Shown here: positions 44,096 to 59,000 of the stretch, piece after piece
Layout of the letters: each line of letters begins with the position of its first letter
Numbering within the stretch: position 1 is the stretch's first letter
NCBI RefSeq assembly: GCF_041260155.1
Contig: NC_091942.1
Span: forward strand, 16,314,001 to 16,378,000
Direction of reading: 5' to 3'
Source of the DNA: Ptychodera flava
Taxonomy: Eukaryota; Hemichordata; Enteropneusta; Ptychoderidae
DNA length: 64,000 nucleotides
The notes under the pieces: model-generated
Databases searched by the model: none
The model's input: the letters and a program-made list of their open reading frames with translations, nothing else
Told to the model about the DNA's origin: nothing
Position numbers and translations under genes: made by a program

Positions 44096-47000
44096 CTACA
44101 CATCTTCTGTACCTTCGTCCAGTATGGCACGGGAGAGGTTTCTTGCCAGAGCCAATCGCAACAGATCTGTCTTCTCTTGGTCAGCTTCAAGTTGTCCCTT
44201 GAAACCAAAGGATGTAGAAACAAAACATTCTATTTGAATTTGATCTTAACCAGTGTGACCCTGCGGTCAAAGTTAAACATTTCATTTCATTTCTATTTGT
44301 AGTTACAACCTGTGTGTGACTGGCTGCATCTGTAGAATTCTTGATGATGTTCATTGCACATATTATCTGATGATATAAGTAACTTACTATGTCATCAGAA
44401 ATAAATTGTTTAATAACTCCAGTTGTAGGTGGGTTTCAGCACCCAAAAAGAAAGAAGATTCTGAAATTGAGCATCTTTTGTCAAACATAAATAAGCGTCC
44501 AGGACTGAACGTTGTTGAAAAGAGGGACAAGAATGACAAGAAACACTTGCTAACTTTGTAGCAGAACACTTGTTTGTGTGATGGTTTCTTCTTTCCTCAC
44601 CTGAGTTCTGTTATTATCTCTGTCAAGGTATTCATTAGATTGGAATGATAAGGTGATTTCGTCCAGGCAGTGCATTAACTCGTAAGTCTGTTGTGAACTG
44701 AATACAACTTCATCTAACTCTAACAGTGGCAGTGAGTCTGTCAGCAAAGTCAGCCAGAATCTGCAGAGATCACAATATGAAACAGCATTTCAGTGATTGG
44801 CCAGGGTGCAGCTAAGAAGATTCAATTCAATGATAGGGGTGAGAAGGCCTCAGATGCAAGAGACTTGGGTGAAATATTACGGCTCCTCCAATTTTGTATT
44901 CTCAATGTTCATATTTGTTTGATTTTTGAAATATCATACCTATTTTACATATCACAGTGGCTCCCCAACTCTTATTATGTGAACCTTATCAAAAAGATAT
45001 GGCTGATTCTTGTAGAACTGTCATTTTTAAAATTCAGTTTAAAAATGGCTTACTTTTGTGGAGCTAATTTGGCAGTCAGCAAGGAAAGTAACAAATTTGC
45101 TGCATCTTTGAATTCTCCTCGCTCGTACAATTTGTGAAACTCTCTGTACTTTCCTGTTGAGAAATTAGAGAAATAATAATTGTGGATTTGTTTTGACAAA
45201 GAAAGCAATAAATTCAGCATTAGATAGCATACTTGTTTTAAGAGCTAATGTTCTGTAAAGTCTAGACAATTTGATGCAATTTTAAGTTGATTAGAAGCCT
45301 TCTATATCTACAGCATGAATATGATATCGAATATTGGAAATGATATTGCTGGGAATGATCATGACATGAATATGCAAAGTAGTCTATTTTAGGAAAATGC
45401 ATCAGTGCTATTGAACAGAAGGACCTTTTTAAACTTATACTGATATATACAAGCAAACCATGACAGTTTTAATGATAACACAAATTTCATGTCAGGCTTT
45501 CCAGTTAAGAAAAACTTGATTTTAAACCTTGTGCAACTTACCTAAAAATGTCAGTCTGTCACTTAGCAACATGGCTGGTCCCAGGTTATCGATCAAATCT
45601 AAGTTACTGAAACCTCCTTTGCTGCTATACTCTGAAAGAAACTTCTCTGATAAAAACGTTGCGAATGCCCTATCTTTTGAACGTATGCACCATGACAGCG
45701 CCGATCCAAGGCGGCCATTTTGTAACGCCTTCATTCCCATTTCTTTGCAAATGCCATGAGCTGTGAAAGACACGGAAAGAGGATTTTAAGATGAGCTTAA
45801 ACATACAGACAGACGAGGGACACTAGACGGCTATTACCCCTTCAGGTTCTTTTGCCATAGGCAACAGGGAGCTAAAAATATCAATCATTTGTTCAAAAAA
45901 TAGTATCTCCTGTGGGGAAAAGACAGTCATTTCTTGTACACATTTAAGGCTCATTGGCTTTAACCTTTGATGCATGCAGTATATTTATTCTGTTTGTAAA
46001 ATACACTCCCTTGTTCTACTCCTAAAGACATGTCAAAAGTGCCTCGTGTTCATCTTATAAACATAGCATGTCATAGCCTACATGCTTGTAATGTCAAATG
46101 TTATTGTATTTCACTGGACCAGAATTAATTTGTCAAAACTAGCATTTCATACTGTACACAATAAATACATCATGTTGGCAATTGCTAATATTTATTCTAT
46201 TCTCACATAATTTAGAGAGAAGAATAGGGACTCGTCTTACAGAACAAACAAGTTGAAAATTTTCATTAAAATACAGAGTTACTAACTGTCCCTCTGAATA
46301 GTACAATCATGTGTTTTATACATTTTACAAATTTTTACGACAAATGGACCAGTATTGTTTCCTCGTCACAAAAACCCAAAACTACAGATATATAATATCA
46401 GATTTACTTACCTTGTGATTCCATTGCCCTCTTTTCACATAGTCTAAGTACTTTTAATGCCTTCTTTTCTGACTGCAATGGTATTCTCTCAATGTACAAC
46501 TCAAGATAGTATCTGAAATGTCGGCAATCAACAAATGTAAGTCCATATATGTAACGATTCAGTTTCAGTTCAAACTGACAGAAAAGTTACTCAGTTGACA
46601 TTGACTTATACAATGTAGACACAAAATACCGCAACAGCAAAGTTGACACACTTGTGGTTCTTTGCCTAGTCTAAGTACCTTTTTTGTCTGGCTACATGTT
46701 TACTCTACTTCACGGTTCGGAGGAAGTAAAAATTACAAGTCTTGCAACAATTACGCTGGATGATTCATATGATGAGTTCAAAGGCATGGCTTATGTATGC
46801 AGTTCCTACGATAGGGATTTACACTGAGAAAAACCCTTGAAGATATTGACAATTTAAGTTCTAGGGAAGAAGGTATGCTGAAGTGTTTATGTAAAACTTA
46901 ATCATATAAGTGATGCGGTATAGAGTTTACAAATACAATAACAAGCTATGACACTTTCAGTCTTGCTGTGTTAAAATCTATGGAGACAATCAAGCAAAGA

Positions 47001-50000
47001 CATTACTTTCTTACCTTCCCATGTCAGGACAGTGGTCAAGATAATCAGCACCAATTTGCCATAAACTGCAAATGTGAAAAAAAAGAGTTTAACTTCAGGA
47101 AAACTGAGTTTTGACATCACAGAATATCAGCTTACTGGAGCCACTTTCTCTGTGGATGTTATGCTTGTATCAGATGTCCATAGTATGGATATTTATTTCC
47201 ATTACAATTTCAGGATACTTCTCTTATATTTGGCTAGATTTTGCTTTTTTTAAACTCTGTGATGACTTACCTATCATGCGTCATTAGACTGGCAGCATAC
47301 TCTAACAGCAGAAATTCTCTCAGCTTGGATCCAAAACTGGTGTGGGTGGGGAAAAAATGAGACTTTAATCTGGTGATATTTTGGGATTGTTCAGACAAAA
47401 AAATATGCAGGGGTAAAATTTGGGTACAAAATTTAAGGCTTGTTGCTTTTGCAAACATATTGTTCAATGACTGAAAACAGCAAAATGTAGAGTTTTGAAA
47501 AATACTTTGCATCTCAGAAAAAAATTGTTAGATTACAGAATATTCCTCAAAGATTTGCACATCCTCATGACATCCCCTTCCAGGATCTGAAGGTCTTATT
47601 ACTTCAATCAATTCATAGTATAGCTTGGCAAGTGATTTCTTGTGACACTATAACACAACATTTAAGGTCAAATGATAACACTTTGACTTACTTGACATTG
47701 TGAGACTCGAGTCTTCCACAGTGATGGAGTAGATCCGTCAGATGTGCCACAAACCACCAATTATTCAAATTGGAACTGGGGAAGAATTAAAAGTTCAGTG
47801 TTCTTTCAGCATGTCTCAGAATATATATTACTAAAGTGATGGTTCAGATTGCCTACAATGTAGGTATTTAACCAGTATTTAAGGAGTTTATTGCATGATA
47901 TCACAAGTTCAATGTGTGGATGATGAACTTGGAAGCACGGCATTCCAAGTACAGTTAGTTTTCCCAGACTGATGTACTATGCTATGTCACATGTATGATG
48001 CATGGCTACCATTCAAATGGCACACAATCCAGAAAATATAGGCAACTAAACATAAAATATTGCATATACTTCAGTGTGACTGTAGTGTAGACTTTGCAGA
48101 ATCTGACAACACCAACTACATGCCAGACAACATATTAAGGTTGAGTAATTTACAGTGGGTGAAACAGCCCTGAACACTAGCAGACAAAATCTAGCTAATA
48201 ACCAGCAATTTTGCTGGCAGCTGGGTACAAATAATCACAAAGAACACTGATTTGTTTGCCTCTTTCACCACTTCTACTGTTTTCAATAGCACAGTGGGAT
48301 CTACACACACAGAATTGGGTGTTAACTGGTTCTGTTCAACATTTGTTTGTGATGTCTTACCTGCTTTCCCTGATAACTTGATGCACATCAAACTCCAGTG
48401 CTGCCAGTAAGATGTTATCCAGGGTTGTCAGGTGACTGTTACCGCCATATGCATCAATGCATTCCTGAGAAGAAAGAGTCAATCAATTGATAAGTGACTC
48501 AAAAGATATACTAAATGGTAAACCCCTGCGAGTGAAAGATTATCAGTAACCTGCACTTTCAATGGTGTGGAAAGACTTCCATGACGTTTACAAGAATTTG
48601 ACTGTATAATTCTTTTTAACCAAGATGAACCTTATTGCAAAATCTCTTCTGTGCTAAAGAATGCCCTGAAACTGCTAAATTCAAGTTCAAAACAGCCAAC
48701 AATGGTGAAAGCAATTTTAATATTTCAAACTCAATGTTCATATTCAAACTGTTGATGAAGAGCTACCTGCATGTGACTTTGCAGTTGACCTTCAGTGTAA
48801 ACATGGTAAAACACGGAGATCATCCAAGGCAAGGATCTTGCATTGGATGATGGGAAGAATGACTCCGAATACATTATGATTAATAACAACCTCGGTCACT
48901 GTGCACACACACACTTTAGTTTAAATTTGAAAAAGGATTAAAACAAAAGATAATTTGAATTCATTAGTTATTTTCCTTTTCTTACCTGAGTATGGTAGTG
49001 AAGATCAATAGTTTTCACGGTGGGGTTGCTGTATAATAGCTTTGCAACTAGCATCATGTACCAGGTCTCTGTTAAATCTCGCAACTCTAAAAAGACACTA
49101 TTGTCTCCTGCAAGAATCTGGAAAATAAAAATAGGACAACAATTTCAGTTTAGGCTTAAAACAAGTATATGCAGCATTAAATGTAAAAGTGAAATCTGTT
49201 TCATCCTTCTTGTGTTGCAAATGTATCTCAACAAATTACTAACTTGGTGGTTTTGACAACTTCGCAATCTTGTTCAAGTTTCAAGAAAATCTACAAAGCT
49301 GCTTGTTTTGAAAGAGGAATTGGCATCCTGGTTTCACCTGTTTATTAAGAGTTTAAAGGCATGAAAGATTTAATCAACTTTCCTTTAAAAACAGCTGACA
49401 AACTAAATTCAAGCACACAGAATGGTGTCTTGGATGAAATAAAGAAAGTCAATGCTGTTAAACTTATTGTATGTATATCCCATATAAAACCATCCCAACT
49501 TGACATTCAAGACTCTAAACAATAATTATTTTGGCTTTTTCAGTGCTTGAAGGCTACTAGATTGGTAAACTTTAATGTTTAAAGCAAATGGATGGATGCT
49601 TGAATGTTATTTCCTAGATATCCACAGAAATTTATTTTAAAGAGGTGTGTTGTTTATCAAGTTTATTTGAACAAATTGAAAAACTGGAAGCAACTTTCTA
49701 TGAAAAAAGTACAACTATGTAAATAGTAAATGTCAACAAACAATAATACAATAATAAGGGACTGAAGGATGCCTCTATAAGGTACTGATAAATCTAGATT
49801 TTTTCACCTGCAAAGGGCACACATAGATCCAAAATAATCAGATTGCATGTTTTACAATGCGACAAGTGGAAAATACACTCACCCGACAGATTGTTTCTAA
49901 GTTTTTGTGAGAGCCGACTTCTTCCAGGAACTGTTGACACTGGTCTTGCCAGTGTCTCCACTTCATGTCAAACTCTGGTACAGATTGTCGGCCAATGACA

Positions 50001-53000
50001 GAAAACATTGGCATCTTCCTGAGTAATTCATCCATCTTGGCATAAACCTATTAGAGAAACGTAAGAAAACTCAGTTTTGATTATTTTTTTGCAAAGCCGA
50101 CAGATACAAGGTTTCACACTAATGGCAGAAGAAATTCAAATGCCTTGTCACACTTTTGTTATGAGAAGTACAATTCAGGAATTTCAATTATATTTGGAGC
50201 TTATTGTTTACAACTTCAAGGGGCTTTGTCATATATCTCACAATATTCATACTCAAATGTATACTGATATTGCTAATTCAAAGTTTTAAACAGTGAACTC
50301 TGAACGTTTTTCCAAAAGTTAAACTTTGGTTTAATTTGTTTTAAATTGACAGAAGCCAGCTATTCAAGTTAAAATAACCCTATGCAACTCTTCCCAAGTC
50401 AAGATATGATCATAACTTCAAAATGTCAAGGTTTGGAACCTGATTGGCAACTGCTTTGAAAAGTGTACTAACCATTTGGCACAAGACCACTAATTAATTT
50501 CCTATAGGGCACAACAGTAGCATTGAGCTCAATTTTCCTATTTTAAAGCATTCAGCAGCACGAATCCTCATGACCGGTGTTAACTTAATGTCAGCTTGAC
50601 AACTAATGAATTTTTCGTGGGCAAGTCCACAGAAATTTTGAGATGGCGATGAAAATAGCGCCCTCAGTGGTGTTTTTGATAAAATTCAGGCTTATTGTTA
50701 TGATTTCTATGGCCCCTAGAACTCCCCATATTACCATAGAATGCTTCAGCCATTATTCACAACAGTCTGCATTTTGATTCAAGCAGAAAAATATCTTAAC
50801 AAAAATACTTCACGTTTAAGTTCAAACTAAACAGCATCCATGCAGGTATCAAAACTTCAAGGTCTGCACTATTTTTCTTCTGAACTATCTTCGCGGGTAA
50901 CGAACCTGCAACGAACCATTTCTATCAATGTATTGTAATTCTGTCCTCTCCATCCCCTCCCCAGGTATACCAATAGTCCCAACCAAATCATTGAAAACAG
51001 TGTTGACTGTACTAAGTCATAGTCATGAATGGGTAAGACTTTCTCAAATAGGGTTACTTACGCCATGGATGTCATGTTGTTGATCTGGATGCAACGACAG
51101 CATCTGTCTAGCCTCATCTATTCTTCCTTTAAGTACAAAAGTATAAATCTGTGGAGGTAAGAATACGCAACCTTTGACCTCTGACCTACCATGACAAACA
51201 AATCTGACAACTGTAACATCATGCCATAATTTGTCTGTTGTGACACTACAAATGAAAATGTGAAAATGACTGACGTCTTCTCTTCACCTTAAAGTTATTG
51301 TTAACCTTCCAAAAATTCATTTATTTTGTTAACTTGTTGCTACAGGATGGAACCTTGAAATACCCTACACACTAACAAATAAGCATAGATAATGTTTAAA
51401 ATACTGGTAACTTGAAAATACTCAGTATAATAGAATCTTCATGTACTAATTTCATTAAATTTATTGGAGAAGACATGCCAATGATAACCTGGAGTTCATT
51501 GCCAAAGATTTGCAATTGGCTTTATAGATCCTGGCATCTACTTACTGCTGGCCAGTAACTCTCATGATGTTCAGGGTCAGGTGCTGACATCACTTCCTGT
51601 GCCAGGTCATCTGCTTGCCGAAAATGCCAAATTGCCCAATCCAGTAGTTGAGTCAACACCACACCACCTGTTGGGTAGAAAGGGTACATGGATGACATCA
51701 GTGGATGTGCTTGCATGGGCACTGATGAGTCTGAAGAGAAAACTACTCATCCAGCCAGATGAGGAGCATTTTGGAATGAAGGTAGAGTGTGCCTTGGGGA
51801 CAGATATTTGGGCTTAATTCTACTCTGATCAACCACTTTTTGGGGCTCATTTTCTAGCTCTCGGTGTGAGAAAAGTTGTAACTGTCTTAGTTTTTGAAAA
51901 TCGAAAATCAAAAGTTTTCTTGAGGAAAGTTTGTGGAAAAGTTTGAGTCTTTCAATTTCAGGTGTCAACTACTATGTGTTATTGGCAGAGGTCTTGAAAA
52001 AGTATTTAGAAGTTATGAGTGCATCAAGAGTTCAGTTTACAGAGTTTTCTAGAACACAATTCACAGTGTCCTACCTGGCAATGTTTCCACAAAGAGTATC
52101 TCACACAAACTCCAAATCAGTTCAATCATGGTAAAGGTCTGACACTGGGCGTTGTACTCTTCTTGTGTTTCTTCATCTTCTTCTACAGCTGAAAGGGAAG
52201 AGATATGTTGATAGTCAGTGTTATTCTAACCTTGATAAGATTTAAACTCTGCAAGAAATATCTCACTAAATAGCACAGTGGATAGAAAAAGAATTAGATT
52301 ACACATGAAGAGATCAATCAGTGGTGCTTTTTCTTTCTTTCGATACTTTCATCATCCTGGTTTTTTTGTTACAGTTCATTAATGATATATTCACAGAATT
52401 TGTTTTTGAAATTTTTTCCTCGTTATATGTTTACAAAATCAGATATCAGGCTCCCCTTTTTGTATTATTTTCTACCATGAGATTTTTTACAACATCAACA
52501 TGTAAGCACAAAAAAATCATTCTCTAGATGTTTGCATTATTAAGATAGACACTGAATACTTTTGATGGACTGCCGCAGCTGCCATAAATGAAAAATACCA
52601 TTACACTAACACTTTAATTTCCCTATATTTCATGAACTGTAAATGAAGTAATTACCTCCTTTCTGTTGCAGCTCTAGAAGACATGCTCTTAAAACAGAGC
52701 GATAATTTCGGCTGAACTTCACCAACCTGATGAAAATTGAAATACACATATCAGTACCTGTGTTAGAGAGATACCACCAAATTCTTTCACTCCTCATTAA
52801 GTTGACATTTCATGAAGGCCACCTATTCCATTAATCCTTTACTTCCTAAATAATATTGCTAATCAAACATCATTTCAACATTGGCTAATACATATTTCTT
52901 GATAAAAATTTTCTTTGTGTGACCACAGACAAGGAGAAAAACAGACTAGAAACAGGTATTGTTCAAGGTGTGAAGCGGTTGCTTAATCCATTCCATGGAT

Positions 53001-56000
53001 GCCTTGGCACAGGTAGCCCTCAACTCTATTTTCCGAAAATTTCCTAACATGCACCCTTTGGCAGTTTCCATATTTTCGCCAATTTTTAAGTGAAAATATT
53101 TTCAGGAAAGTTTGTGTTGTTGTTGTCGTTGAGAGCTGAGCGAGAGTGGCGTGCCTGGCCAAAATGGGAAAAAGTTTGAGCTTCAGGGAGGCTAGTTTAA
53201 CGATTTTCGAAATTCCTCTCACATTTTTATGAATATATAATAAGTGTGTTTGAACCAAATTTGAAATTTTTATCGACACTATCAGATTTTCCTGAATGGT
53301 TTACGATCAGTCATATCATCTCCTACAAGTTCATCATAGGAGGAAGTGTCTATGAAACTGCAGGTGTGTTATGTTTGATTGGCGTGAAGCAGTGTTTCGG
53401 CCCTGAGAACAATGCATAGTAACATGATTGTGACAGGCAGTACAATACCACTGACTTGTGTAAAAGGAAAGGCCCAGTGCATTGCCTATGATTTAACAGA
53501 TCGGTTGTTTACTCTTCTCCCCAAGGTAAATTCTTGGCACATTGGGTGTTTGTTTGCGAGTCAATACTATTTTATTCACATCTGAAAATAAAAGTGATTG
53601 TATTTTTCTGTCAGCATGACATCAGTTCACAGTTCGTCTACAGCTTGATATTCTTCTGAAAAGGACAGATCAAAATAATTGCCAAAGCTACATGTATTGT
53701 CTGAAAAGTTGGGCCGAGTCGAGTTTGTCTTCAAGCTCGTCACAACGCACTCATCCATGTTTGTTTGTGTTTGTATCGAAATATGGCACCATGCACAGGA
53801 CTGTGGGAAATCACGTCCTACTTTCGCATAATCTCGTGTAATTATTAATTACATATGAAGTCTCCGAGAAGTCTGACATTTGTGAAGCTCATTTTAAATG
53901 ATACGAACGGGCCATAGTTTATTGAGATGACCATGACATCAAATGGCGTGCCGCATTTCTAGTCTATTTTTTCTCCTTGTCTGTGGTTTGACGGTAAACA
54001 AGGACCTAATACAACTCAACATAATAGCTTGGGAACATTTGATTATAAAACACACTGTTGCTATTGTGGTTTTCAAGAAAGGCCGCAATGTTTACTTCCT
54101 ACATTTGTGCAATTTTTCAGTTTGTTGTGACTGGCTTCACATTTTGAACCCTTTCACCACAATGGTTTAACCCAGGTGTATTGTTAATGGTATCAATGAT
54201 GATTGTGGACCTGTTTACAGAGAATTGGGGTGAACAGGTTAAAATTGACTATAGAAACATGATTATGATACTTATTGCACCTGAATGAAACACTCATTTG
54301 TTCTTTGACAAGAAAAGCAAACTCACTGTGGTTTTCTGACTGTTTCAGACGTCTCAGGTTTGTGACTTTGTAATGACATAAAAATATCTGAAAGAAGAAA
54401 ATGAAAGACACTGTATTTTCCAGTAATGGAAACTCAAGTACATATGGAGAGGACTGATCATATACTGCAGTATGATCAATAGCATAGTATAATTCGATTC
54501 ATCCATTGAAGTAATGATAACATGATCACTAAACACACAGGTCATAAACATTCATATTTTGCAGAAAAATTTTACAATTACACTGTACTATCAGTAGCAT
54601 TCCTTTACTACTGATGCAGTGTTGCTGGTATGCATGTTTCCATGGAAATGCTTGTTGGTCTTATCAGGTTTCTTAAGGGTAGTTCGCACCTCGAAAGTGA
54701 AACACTTGACTTTTGCTCAAACTTTACCCAATGAAACTTTCAACCATTATCTTACCTACTTGCAAATAAAAATCTGGGGTCACCGTGCAAAGTTTGGTAC
54801 TAAAGAAACTTATTACTGAACATTTACCAATATTTGAAATTTAAAATGGCCACCATTGTTGTGTTAATTCTATGAAGAAAGATAAACTTTTCACATTTGA
54901 AAAACCTAGGATGGTAAAATTTTTTCTTACTGAGTAGCTTTAAAATGAGTCCCTACAAGTGGTCGATCAGAAAAGAACTCTAAAAATTTTACAGTCCTAA
55001 TAGCTGTCCCCGAGGCATATTCTACTTAAAAGTTTATTCTATTTTTCTTGGACGACTGATGCAGGAAATACTTATTTGGGACATTATTCATGTTCCTCAC
55101 ACATGAGTGGTCAATAATATTCCTTTTTGCAGTGATACCTCCTTAGTATTCAAACAAAACTGGAAAATTTCTCAAGTACTCGCATAACAAAAAATCTGAA
55201 TATAAAACAATGAGTGAATAATATGTTCATCTGTAAACTCTATAGTACCGGTACTTTCTATTACTTTTACTTGCATGCTATAAGAGTACTATACTGCCTA
55301 CAGATAACAAAATATCAAAACTTATATTTGCCAGAAAATGGCGATTCCATGCGCTGACAAATTTTACAGAGGTACATGTATGTTACCATATACCATGATA
55401 TTTTACATTGCATATTTGCCTATGCTTGAATATTTAAAATGATAAACTGTGGTGAAGAGGAAACTGAACCTGGATCTCTTATTTGTAACACTCACTGTGC
55501 GATTCATTGACGAGTTTCCTTGTGCTGGGACTATGCATCTCAACGTCCCACTTGGCAGTATAAACACCTGGCGGTCCATTTAGAGGAATTCTGTTCTCAT
55601 CATGTAAGTCAACTAATGAACAAAAGGGTATAGAACATGCAGTTATATTATCTTTTGGCATCCAGACACAGGCAAGAGGTTTGAAGTGCAAAATTAAAGG
55701 ATGAAATAATTTTCATATTTGCACGCAAATTTAGTCTCTCCCAGATGCTTGGCTCATTGCTAAGTCCATGGTCTTTGAAATATAACAGTTTGAATACATT
55801 GTGCTGTAGTCTCAGAACAGATGGATACTCAGTACACAGTTCCTTCATTTAACATAGTAAACCATAGACCCTCGTTTTTTTGAGGGTCTATGAGTAAACC
55901 GACCTTTGTTATTTCCATTTGCAGGTTTGTTGTATTAAGACTCTTGACTTAGCAATGTGTTGAACGCCTCTTGCCCAATTTGAAACTTAATTTGCCACCC

Positions 56001-59000
56001 TCTAGGAATTTTGACAAACTGCTGAACTTTTGAAAAATAAACTTTAATGTAGTAACACACCGTCTTTATGGGATATAGACACTTCACAACAAAACCAGGT
56101 GGTCCCACACAAGAAATCCTGTGAACTAATTTGTCCCACACCACTTTGCCCAAGTACCACCTAACACAAAAATCATTTTGCCTTGAGTACCACACCAACT
56201 TGTCGCAAAACCCCCATGGGTCACAGTGTAATATTTTTATATGTAACTTGGATTCATTACTGTGTCAAGACAATTTGGCTACCATGAAACTTTTGTCCTT
56301 AAAAAAACCATGTTTATAGGTACATGCAGAATAATGTAAATATGCTGGCAAAACCGCCTTCACATGTACAATTGTAGCCTCCACAAGCGTGGGGAAAGTG
56401 TCTAGCTATGGAAATGCTATCTCCTTGGCATGGCTGCAAAATTCAATTGTGCAATGTCATTTTCTCGAAGTGTGTCCACTCTAAAGACTTTTCAATGTAA
56501 TAGGTGATGAAATCTTTCTGGGTATTGGGGGTTATTTTCAGCTTTTCCTGATAGCGACAGTTTGGGGTGAAGTTGAGTTGTTTTAGGGGTGAAGTGACAA
56601 CTTGGAGCAAAATGGTTTTGGTACAAGGTTGATTTGGTACCAGGTGGTTTTGAAGCGAAATGGTATAGGACAAGTTGGTATGGTGTGAAGTGGTTTTGGT
56701 GCGAAGAGTCTGTGAAAAGTTTTTGTCACACTTAAAATCAAATGTACAAAAACAAATTGAAGAACAAAGGAGACAAGAATGAAACAAACACACTATACCT
56801 GTTTCTGTTGGTTTTCCACCGTCATAAACATGGTGAACTGACACTTGATTTCCTAGTCCCCATTTTGACAATAAACAAGTCTTACTTCCCACAGGTAGCG
56901 AAGGATCTGAAATGACCTGTGTGGTACAAGGACATGCAAACTGATGATCACCTTTCTCCCACTTACACTATTATACAACTTTGTACATGGACAAGATTTG
57001 AAGATGTCAGATTTTGTTAGAACTTCATAGTTGGTGCAAGGAGGTAAATGAGAGACTTCCAGAGCTTCTGGCAAGATTCCCTTTTATTCTTTACATGGAA
57101 CATACAGTGTACGATAGAAAGTGGATGGCTCCACTGTCTATGTATGGAGGTAGTTTCACTTGGAGGTAGCACAAAGGTCTGTGTGCTACCGCCATGCTTC
57201 TATGCACCTCCTTGTTCATTGAGGTAGAATAGGCCCCAGGGACAGATAGTTGGACTCTCAAATTTTTGCAATTTTTTTCTGATCTGCCTCAGGGGGGGGG
57301 GGCTAATTTTAAAGCCCTTGGATTAAAAAAAACTTTTTGCTGTCTAGGTTTTTGAAAATCTAAAGTTGTATGATCCCCATAGAGTTCGAGAAGTTCACCA
57401 CACTGATTTTTTTCAAGTGCCACCATTGTGTCTGGTTATACAGGAAATGCCAGCTACAGAAAGGGGGTCGAGAGAAAGAAATTACATTTCAGCTGCCACA
57501 GCATTTTATTTTAAGAAGGAAGAACCTGTGACAACAGCGTTTGTAGTGGTACCACCCTGATAGCATGGGTTCAATGGCGAATCCCAGCTAAGCACCCTTG
57601 CGCACAGAGATTCCTTGGGCATAACAGATTAGTTTTCGAAATTAAGTAATTTGTTTATTTTCACTGTCTTTTGCGGAACATTTGAAAAGACACAAAATCA
57701 TGATACTTTTCAAAACACCAAAATGAACATCAAATCATTATTATCACCAATTATCTGGTGATAATGGATGATGGGAATTGTCACATGTGCCCTGCTGACA
57801 GTGTTATTGTATAATAATTAGCCATCATGCAGTCAAGCATAAATGCACACTCTTTGACAATGGAGAAGAAGTACACCACCCATTCCGAGCTACCATTAAC
57901 CCTTTGAGCGCTAACGTCAATTTTTCTCCCCTTTACAAAATATACCCTAGTCAATTTTTCTCAGATTTTTGCCAAAGTTTTGATAAAAAATAGTGACAAT
58001 GTCACTGTTTGCTCCCATATAGTAATCAAAACAAGCCAACAATTGTATGAAACATGGACATACATACAGACAGACTTACATACACAGACTGGCACAGAGT
58101 GATGACATTGGCCCTCAAGTGTGCCTTGGCTCATGGAGAGTGATAAAGATATAACAAACAGCTGAATGTAATGATAAAATAGTTAAATACAGGCCTACAG
58201 GCACTCAGGGTGAATATGTTACAGCAGTTTGATTAGTTTCTTTTCCTTTTCTACTTCTGTGATAATTTTTAAGAAGATCAATCTGCAAGGCAGTTTATGT
58301 ATTGACAAATAGTCATCTTTTACAAGCACACAGCAAACTGTTCTTGATTTTTCATTTACAATATTTGACATAGACTGAAATACATAACATCATCACATGC
58401 AACCAATGTTTACATTTTGCCCATACACCAGATACATGGAAAGATTTCAACATACAATCATTAACTCAGAAACCCTACAGGGAAAAGTAAACATTGTTTT
58501 CTTCCAGTACAACTGGTGCATCCACATCTGGAACAACTTACAAACTTAACCAATTACACAAGGATGATGACACAAGAGATAAAGTTAAGAAATTTAACTG
58601 AGGTGAACTTGACTATTCCTTTCAAATCCTTACCTAACTTGACATCTTAAACTAAGATACACTGCATGGTTTATTACATGCAAAAATACATCAGGGGTGG
58701 ACCATTTGATAAAGGGGGTACATTATCTTTTTTATTCGATCCATTATACATTCTTTTTTCCAACTCTCCCACCTTTTTTATTGACATTTGTTTGGAATTT
58801 TTTTCAAAATCTGCCAGGACCCCCCAGGATATCAAATGATCCACCCCTCATCTTTGCATGAGATATACAATGACCAGATGGCAGGAAGTGTGTCAACTAT
58901 TTACAACCTTGATACTCTTAAACATTGGAAAAATTTTGGAATATATTTGTTGGAAACCAAACCTGCTAAAATCACCTCAGCTATGTTTTCTAATGATTTT

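Noticed and set aside
56443..56892. 149-aa minus-strand frame as a separate gene
   Set aside because: Only its first part is coding (NUP85 exon 2); the rest is intron and the inverted-repeat element.
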